Source of the DNA: Hippopus hippopus
Lineage: Eukaryota > Mollusca > Bivalvia > Cardiida > Cardiidae
Assembly (NCBI GenBank): GCA_946811185.2
Contig: OX328105.1
Location: 36,211,394-36,275,393 of the forward strand
DNA: 64,000 nucleotides
Direction of reading: 5' to 3'
In this document: positions 57,861 through 64,000 of the stretch, piece by piece
Layout: each line of letters starts with the position of its first letter
Position numbering within the stretch: the first letter of the stretch is position 1
Notes under the pieces: model-generated
Told to the model about the DNA's origin: nothing
The model's input: the letters and a program-made list of their open reading frames with translations, nothing else
Databases searched by the model: none
Translations under genes and position numbers: made by a program

Positions 57861-59018
57861 TATTTACCCGACCGTCGTGTACGCACTGAAGAAAATTCAT
57901 ATTGCGAGTACGACTGTCGTGTACTCAATGAAGGAAAACTTCTTGGGTGCCCGACTGTCGTGTACTCAATGAAGGAAAACTCGTTGGGTGCCCGACGGTC
58001 GTGCACGGACTGATGAAATTTCGTCTTGGGGGCACGATGACGTGCCCGCTATTTCCGATTTCTTCATTCAGTACACGATGTGGTCGTGTACGCACTGAAG
58101 AACTGGAGTCTTACGTACACGTATTAATGGATTGGACCAAAACGCAGACTGCTATGTGAACCAGCACGGCGTAAACCGTCTCAGTGGAGCAATAGTCATT
58201 TATACAGGGTGTCATGCAAACACACACAAAACAACTATTAACATATTCTTGTCACTGCAAATTTAACTAGTTATTTCCCACAGCACATATAGTATATGTA
58301 GCTGAATTTCAATTGTATCTGCTTTAAATACTTTTTGGGATACCCCTATCTAGATAACTCTTTGAATACATGTAGGCCTACTCAAATGAATTAGTAATAC
58401 TTTTTATCTACAATTTGTTGCTAAAAAAAATTGTGGGTTGAATTGACCAAAATATGGGTCGATACGACCAAAAAGTTTCGAACTGACTGGGTGTAGAAAT
58501 GACTTGGTGCCGAAACGACTGAATACCATTGTGGCAAATTTCAAATAGATCTAATTCCGATGGAAACTGTAGGAGGAGTTGCGCACACAAGAAATTCCAA
58601 ACGGACGGACGGACGACCGGGTGTACAGTATGAGGTAATACGAGCCTTCGGACGTATAAAAAGGATGCCAGCTACGCTTGTGCATGCATTTGTTCTGTAA
58701 CACGCTGTATAAATGACTATTGCCGTGTGCTCCAATGAGACTGTCTACGCCGTGCCGATTCACGTAAAAGTCTGCGTTTTGGCCCAACCCATTTACACGT
58801 GTACGTAAGACTCCAGTTCTTCAGTGCGTACACGACCGCGTCGTGTACTCAATGAAGAAATCGGAAATTGCGGGCACGTAATCGTGCCCCCAAGACGAAA
58901 TTTCATCAGTCCGTGCACGACCGTCGGGCACCCAACGAGTTTTCCTTCATTGAGTACACGACAGTCGGACTCGCAGTATGAAATTTCTTCAGTGTGTACA
59001 CGACTGTCGGGTAAATAT
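57861..59018. mobile_element. Foldback element with ~340-bp inverted arms
   Basis: The left arm (57861 to about 58200) and right arm (about 58690-59018) are reverse-complementary, from TATTTACCCGACCGTCGTG / CACGACTGTCGGGTAAATA inward to GTCATTTATACAG / CTGTATAAATGAC. The arms contain a direct subrepeat (GTGTACTCAATGAAGGAAAA) and GC-rich GCCCGACGGTCGTGCACG blocks. The ~490-bp centre has GAATTGACCAAAATATGG and AATGACTTGGTGCCGAAACG. ORFs across the arms are artefacts. Confidence 0.88.
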
Positions 59019-59019
59019 C

Positions 59020-60395
59020 ATCGGCCTTTTTTTTTTTGTATCTAGATCTAAATTAGTTTAAACAACCCAGAGATAAATAAACAGAACTTTGGACACAGAT
59101 GTCATTGAGAGTGCCATATACATAGGTGTACATGCTATTGCTATCGCTGTTGAGAGTGATTAGATATAAAAGCACTAACAATATGCCAGAGGCTTTTTAT
59201 GCTCACCGTTTTGCACACAATTATAATTATTTGGTTACTTTCTTTTTTATCTTTCTTAATTATATTCCATTTGTTTAGTATGGCTTTGAGTCTGAGATCT
59301 ATAGTATATTTTCATCAATAATATGCTGGTTGCCTTTTAAAAATCTGAAATCACAGCTGCTGAAGAAAAATCTGATATTTATAAATGAACAGGTGCCAAA
59401 TCACGCTGGAATACTGTATAAGTGGAAATTTTTGCAATTTCATGAATTTAAAAAATTCTCAAACTTTTCCATTCGCGTTTTTAACAAGTATAACAACAAA
59501 TAACAAGTGTCTTGAATTGCAAACATTTCCAAACGCAATATGTCAGTAGTTGGTAATTCGCAAATTTTTCGACACCTGTATATTCACGTATACAGTTTAT
59601 GTATAGTATGAAGGGAGGTAATTCATTTTGTTGATAACTCTTAAAAACGCACTGTATCACCTAAAAATACACTGCTTGATATATATTGTTTTTTTTCCTT
59701 TTTTTTTACAATATATTACTGAGTACTATTTCTGTGCAAATTAAAGAAAACTCAGTCTGCTGAAAATTCTTTTATTGCAGACAAATAATCAGAGAATAAG
59801 TCTTTTTTAACACAATAGAACATTTCAAACTGCTACCATGATCTGTCTAGTGCTTTATTTCTTTGGTTAATCCTCTTTACTATTGGCAAACATCTTATTT
59901 CAAAGAATGATCATTTATTGGAGCAGTATTTGTTACTTTAACAATGTTTTTTAGGTTTGAAATTAAAGCCTCTTTTCTGTAGTTTTGACAAGAGTTATCT
60001 CCTTTGAACTTTTGAAGAAATGTATCTTTCTAATTTGCTCACAAAATAATGATTTTTTTTTTAATTTTTTTTTCTCCACATACATCATATCATTTTCTGA
60101 TAAAAACCTGTCAGTAGGAAAAACTGTGGCATATGTCCTTAATACATGCCTTGCTATCAAGCTAGCTTATACAGGTGGCTATTAACAAGGCTTTTACATT
60201 TGGTGGAAGAGGTGGGATTTTGACAACTGCCAGACTAGAGTTGCCTTACCCTTGAATATTCCCCTAGTTTATTAATGTGAGTCTCGGGGCTCAGACTTCT
60301 GGTAGGAGAAAGTCATAGATCTACATGTCACATAGAGTGGTTAGGTATATAAGTATTTAAAACCTGCCTTGCTGTTTAGCTAGCTTTTACAGTGA
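59020..60395. other. Intergenic DNA between PSMA2 and the ABC transporter, no gene seen
   Basis: AT-rich with several poly-T tracts. No repeat family recognised. Confidence 0.45.
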
Positions 60396-60404
60396 TGCGA
60401 TTGA

Positions 60405-60586
60405 ACATAACGCAATGTTTATGAAGATGAAAAGGCTGGTAGCCTTTTCCAACAATGTTTTCTACCCTCTCACAGACAAATCCAGTCATTTGAGCTACAT
60501 TTGATAAGTCGTCTGGAATTGCTTTCAGATCATTTGGGCAAATTTGGACAAGTTTGAAATTTTGACATATGGTAAAGGGTTAAAAG
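60405..60586 (+). mobile_element. MITE family B, partial
   Basis: AAAAGGCTGGTAGCCTTTT, CAACAATGTTTTCTACCC, then TTTGACATATGGTAAAGGGT, TAA. The left end is replaced. Confidence 0.6.
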
Positions 60587-60865
60587 AAATGGGGTTGTAT
60601 GCATTCTTGGGTTTATTTTCTTAACATAAATAATCAAAGATGAAATATGGTTCAAGCTATGACAACAGGGGAAAACATCAATGCAAAAGGGAAAAAGCTC
60701 ATTGCTAGTAAACTTAAATTTTCTTAAAAAGGGCTACCACAAAACTAAAAATCATCTGCAGGTTGTATTGTATTATCTAGACATGTAGCACTGATTATCT
60801 AATCTTGTGAAACAATTTGACCTTTATCAAGTTAGCTTTGATTTGTTCAATACATGAGCCATGCT

Positions 60866-61098
60866 CTGTCAAAAGGGGGCTAAATGCATTTGCCAAAAAT
60901 ATCGACCCATGTCAGCCTGCGCAGGCTGACACAGGCCAAAACTTTTTGCTTTCTTCAAATTTTCTGCATGTCCAAGGACTATTCTACTTTATGATTCAGT
61001 CAATTGTTTGACAAAATGGATTTTTATGGATCAATAATTATGTAATGAATTGCTTGGTATAATGCATCACGGAGATGCATTAAGCCCCCTTTTGTCAA
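60866..61098 (-). mobile_element. MITE family C, reverse orientation, TIRs intact
   Basis: CTGTCAAAAGGGGGCTAAAT and GCATTAAGCCCCCTTTTGTC are inverted ends. The centre is GTCAGCCTGCGCAGGCTGAC, a perfect 20-bp palindrome. Confidence 0.78.
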
Positions 61099-61604
61099 AT
61101 AGTTTGATGCTGACCTCTATCTGTTTATGCCACTTTCTTCAGAAGCATTTGAAATCATTAGGACAGACAGAGAATTTGTTCAAAACAAGCAATTTTGGCC
61201 ATGTAATTGTGTTCATAATGCCATCACTTGTTTTGCGTCTGACCCAATTTCCTTGTGAGGGTAGAAAATTGCTGCTGACAAGCATTTTTTTTTTCTTTTT
61301 TAAATGTCTGCGTCTCAGGAATGTAAAAACACAGTATCATTTGGTAAACCAATATTTTCTCTCTTTTCGACAATGGTTTGAAAAAAGATCTGGCTCAGGT
61401 TTATAAGAACATTTGATAAACATGTATTTTCTTGCTAGTTTTCGTACAACAGTGTGCAGACAGTTATTGTTTTTGTTTAAAAGCAGACAATTTTTGAAAA
61501 CATTTGGCTATAGGAGAAAATGCTCTGTATGAGCAAGTTCTCCTTTGCCCAGATTATTTTTACTTCTATTCATTTTCATATGTGCACCCCATTTGAAGTT
61601 GTGA

Positions 61605-61815
61605 ATCCATTACCACACAATCCTGAGTTTTAACAACCTCAAGGAAAAGGACTTTTGAAAACATTATGGAAAAAGAAGAAAATGCTTGTAACCAGCATTT
61701 ATTCATTTCCCACAATTTCTGATACAAATCTCATCATTTTTGCCACATTTAATTTGTCACCTGCTAATGCTTTCAATTTGGAACAGTCTAAAATTTTGTC
61801 ATGTGGTAAACAGAT
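61605..61815 (+). mobile_element. MITE family B
   Basis: AATCCATTACCACACAATCC, CTGAGTTTTAACAACCTC ... GAAAATGCTTGTAACCAGC ... TTTTGTCATGTGGTAAACAG. Confidence 0.7.
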
Positions 61816-61982
61816 AATACTTGTTAAATTACCTTAAGATATACTTTGAAAGTCAACTGCCAGTGAATTGTTGTACAGTTTTAGGGGTATTTAACTCTTT
61901 ATCAAACAACAAAATTTTAGACTCATCCATAATTATTTGCATATGAAAATTTAATTTGGCAAAATATTTTGGGATTTGCTTG

Positions 61983-62213
61983 TTTAACCCTTTACCAGAC
62001 GACAAAATTTTAGCCTTGTCTAAATTGAAAGCATTTGCAGACAACAATTTCAGTGTGACTTAAATGGTGCAATTTTTCCTTGATAGGGTAGAAAAACATT
62101 GTAGGAAAAGGAGAAAATGCTGGTTACCAGCATTTTCTCCTTTTCCTGCAATGTTTTCAAAAGGCTTCTTTCTCAGGGTCATTAAAAATCGGCAATGTGC
62201 GGTAAAGGGTTAA
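61983..62213 (-). mobile_element. MITE family B, TTAA-bounded, near-perfect hairpin
   Basis: TTAACCCTTTACCAGAC at the left and GTGCGGTAAAGGGTTAA at the right. The hairpin is AGGAAAAGGAGAAAATGCTG / GTTACCAGCATTTTCTCC. It ends 107 bp before the ABC transporter ATG. Confidence 0.9.
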
Positions 62214-62320
62214 GGATAGAAAACATTGTTGGAAAAGCAGAAAATGCTGTTTGCACCACTTTTAAATGGTTGTACCAATTTTCTAAATTATTGTGGACAG
62301 TGAAAAACAAAACTTCAAAC

Positions 62321-62496
62321 ATGTTGGCACATGGAGAAACTGTGGCAGAAAACAGTCATTCCTCAAACAATTCAGCACACTACAATGACTACCCGGCAGC
62401 AATATGGAGCCAGAACATCAATAAAGGATATGGGAGCGGCAAGAAGAAGGTCCACATTCTAAATAATCTGAACATCACAGTCCCCAGAGGTTCTAT
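62321..62496 (+). CDS. ABC transporter coding exon 1
   Basis: ATG 62321 was chosen as the first plausible start; the frame stays open 42 codons upstream, but into MITE sequence with no other ATG seen. The donor is inside TCTATGTACGAAG (GT at 62497), which joins to read ...GSIYGLLG.... Confidence 0.85.
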
Positions 62497-63779
62497 GTAC
62501 GAAGTTTTACTTTACTTGCTTTCGTTATGACTGTATAAAAGCCAACTTTAGACTCTCTAAAATTAATGAAAGTGGATCACAATGAAAATGAAGTTAACAC
62601 TTTCATTACAATTAAGGACAGGAATTAAGAAGTTGAAGAAATGATCTTGTCTTGAACTTAGATTTTTTTTTTTTTTGTAAAGTACATGACTCATTTAAAC
62701 AATTATCTTCTCCATTAACTCTTTACAACACAATCCCGAGTTTTAACAACCCTGAGAAAGAGGCCTTTTGAAAACATTGTAGGAAAAGGAGAAAATGCTG
62801 GTAACCAGCATTTTCTCCTTTTCCCACAATGTTTTCTACCTTATCAAAGACAAAAAATATCAAATTGAGCTTCATTTATTTTGTTGTCTGCAAATGCTTT
62901 CAATTTGCTTGAGTGCAAAATTTTGTCATTTGGTAAAAGGTTAAAGCACAGAGCAAGGGTAGTACTTGTAAATCACCCATTGTGACACTTAGAGTAAAGA
63001 TTGAATCCTTTTGTAATCCGAGTTTTAACGATTCTGAGAAAGGAAACTGAAAATATGAGGGGGGGGAGTGAAAATGCTGTTAACCATCATTCTGTCTTTT
63101 TCTCACAATGTTATCTTTCTTATTAAATACAATACAATACAATACAAGTAATTTATTTCTTCCGGGTATGTAAAAACATACAACATGGAGTAGACAAAGC
63201 AGCAAACTAAATATGGTCAAATACGAGTGGAGTTCAAGAAAATAAAAAGAAGGAAAAGAAAGGAACTCGCTCACACACACGCAAACAGACACAGACACAT
63301 AAACATAAAACATGCACCTGTGGATAACCAGTACATAGAAAAAAAAAGTTATTATTTGGAAAAAAACTACAGCTAACTTTTGGGTTTTACATTAAATGGA
63401 AAAGCTGCCATAGTTGTTAATTTCATTTTTAAAAGTAATCAAAGAATTCTAGAGATATGTAAATTTTTTATGTGATATACACAAGATCCATTGTTGGAGC
63501 CTTATTTGATTTGTTGACTGCAAGTCCTTTCAAATTTTACAGGCCTGAAATTTGTCATTATGTAAAATGTTTTTCGACAAAAATATGAATGAAATATCTG
63601 TGTTTATGCTTTTTTTTAGATACGGTCTTCTGGGACCAAGTGGATGTGGTAAAACAACATTATTGCGTAGTGTCATTGGACGACTTAGAATAGACAGTGG
63701 TCATTTATTGGTATTAGGGGACAAACCAGGAGCCAGGGGTCACCAGGTACCAGGCAAAATGGTTGGATATATGCCACAG
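62321..63779 (+). CDS. ABC transporter, ABCG20/23- or ABCH-like, first two coding exons (runs off the window)
   Basis: Coding segments are 62321-62496 and 63620-63779, joined in phase 2 and ending in phase 0 at the second donor (GGTAACATC). The predicted N-terminus is polar (Ser/Asn/His-rich, about 25 residues), then the start of a nucleotide-binding domain: WSQNINKGYGSGKKKVHILN, LNITVPRGS, then the Walker A region YGLLGPSGCGKTTLLRSVIG and a GDKPG...VPGKMVGYMPQ stretch ending at the Q-loop. That wording matches half-transporters of the arthropod/mollusc ABCH or ABCG20/23-like group, which use ATP to move substrates across membranes. Walker B, signature motif and membrane domain lie beyond the window. 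The substrate is unknown. Confidence 0.9.
62715..62944 (+). mobile_element. MITE family B, TTAA-bounded, near-perfect hairpin
   Basis: TTAA at 62715-62718 and 62941-62944. The hairpin GGAAAAGGAGAAAATGCTGG / TAACCAGCATTTTCTCCTTT pairs over about 30 bp per arm. It lies in ABC transporter intron 1. Confidence 0.9.
63015..63125 (+). mobile_element. MITE family B, left half
   Basis: AATCCGAGTTTTAACGATTC, GAAAATGCTGTTAACCATC, TTTCTCACAATGTTATC; it stops at a short (AATAC)n run. Confidence 0.6.
63620..63779 (+). CDS. ABC transporter coding exon 2 (Walker A)
   Basis: Acceptor TTTTTAG (63618-63619). Carries GPSGCGKTT (Walker A) and ends at GYMPQ. An upstream in-frame ATG at 63552 is intronic. Confidence 0.93.
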
Positions 63780-63936
63780 GTAACATCTGTGTACGAGTAC
63801 CTTAATTATCTTAAGGATAGCACTTTGCTATTGAAAGGCTCTATCTTACTGTAGGTTAGATATTGTACTATTACATAATGAGCCTTGTTTTCAGGGTAAT
63901 ACATCCATGCCAAATTTGCAACCTTGTCAATTGCTC

Positions 63937-64000
63937 TTTAATCCTTTACCACACAATCCTGAGTTTTAATGATCCTGAGGAAGAAGTCTTTTGAAAACAT
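63937..64000 (+). mobile_element. MITE family B, cut by the window end
   Basis: Starts TTTAATCCTTTACCACACAA, TCCTGAGTTTTAATGATCC and runs to the GAAAACAT that begins the hairpin. Confidence 0.75.

Noticed and set aside
58551..58787. ORFs across the foldback arms (57714-58159, 58541-59045)
   Set aside because: They lie within inverted arms and mirror each other; no coding pattern.
63080..63313. Minus-strand ORF with Val/Ser/Cys repeats
   Set aside because: It derives from a CA-rich low-complexity stretch in ABC transporter intron 1.

Overview
This is eukaryotic DNA: there are no operons, genes are split by long introns with GT...AG junctions, and most of the window is transposon-derived. The proteins and the repeat landscape (TC microsatellites, tRNA-headed SINEs, TTAA-flanked hairpin MITEs, long arrays of ~143-bp and ~155-bp units) suggest a mollusc, most likely a bivalve. 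That species call is inference; no species-specific marker was seen.

Layout. (1) 1-5.9 kb is a virus-like or Polinton-like block. A broken fragment of a protein-primed family B DNA polymerase runs leftward off the window edge. Three short rightward ORFs follow (a CCHC zinc-knuckle protein, a coiled-coil/basic protein and a Cys-ended protein). Two of them sit behind near-identical TATA-containing promoter cassettes, and a third cassette core lies inverted between them. The block ends in a ~2.2 kb tandem array, G-rich repeats and a 23-bp-arm palindrome. (2) 5.9-14.3 kb is gene-poor and holds SINE, MITE, MULE and mariner debris. (3) 14.3-40.3 kb carries one plus-strand gene encoding a secreted-type protein with eight antistasin-like six-cysteine domains plus Gly/Met- and Gly/Ser-rich spacers. 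Ten coding segments were found, and every intron is phase 1; the first (signal-peptide) exon was not found. Its introns hold an intact Tc1-like transposon, an 887-bp tandem duplication with a giant hairpin, and three satellite-like arrays. (4) 41.8-57.2 kb carries the complete minus-strand gene for proteasome subunit alpha 2 (PSMA2; seven exons, 235 aa), convergent with the antistasin gene. (5) 57.9-59.0 kb is a foldback element with long inverted arms. (6) 62.3 kb to the end holds the first two coding exons of an ABC transporter (ABCG20/23- or ABCH-like), divergent from PSMA2 and running out of the window.

The three host genes have no evident shared function. The strongest unexplained signals are the polymerase/repeated-promoter block at the left edge and the very high density (about 25 copies) of a palindromic, piggyBac-like MITE family, one complete copy of which lies about 110 bp upstream of the ABC transporter ATG.
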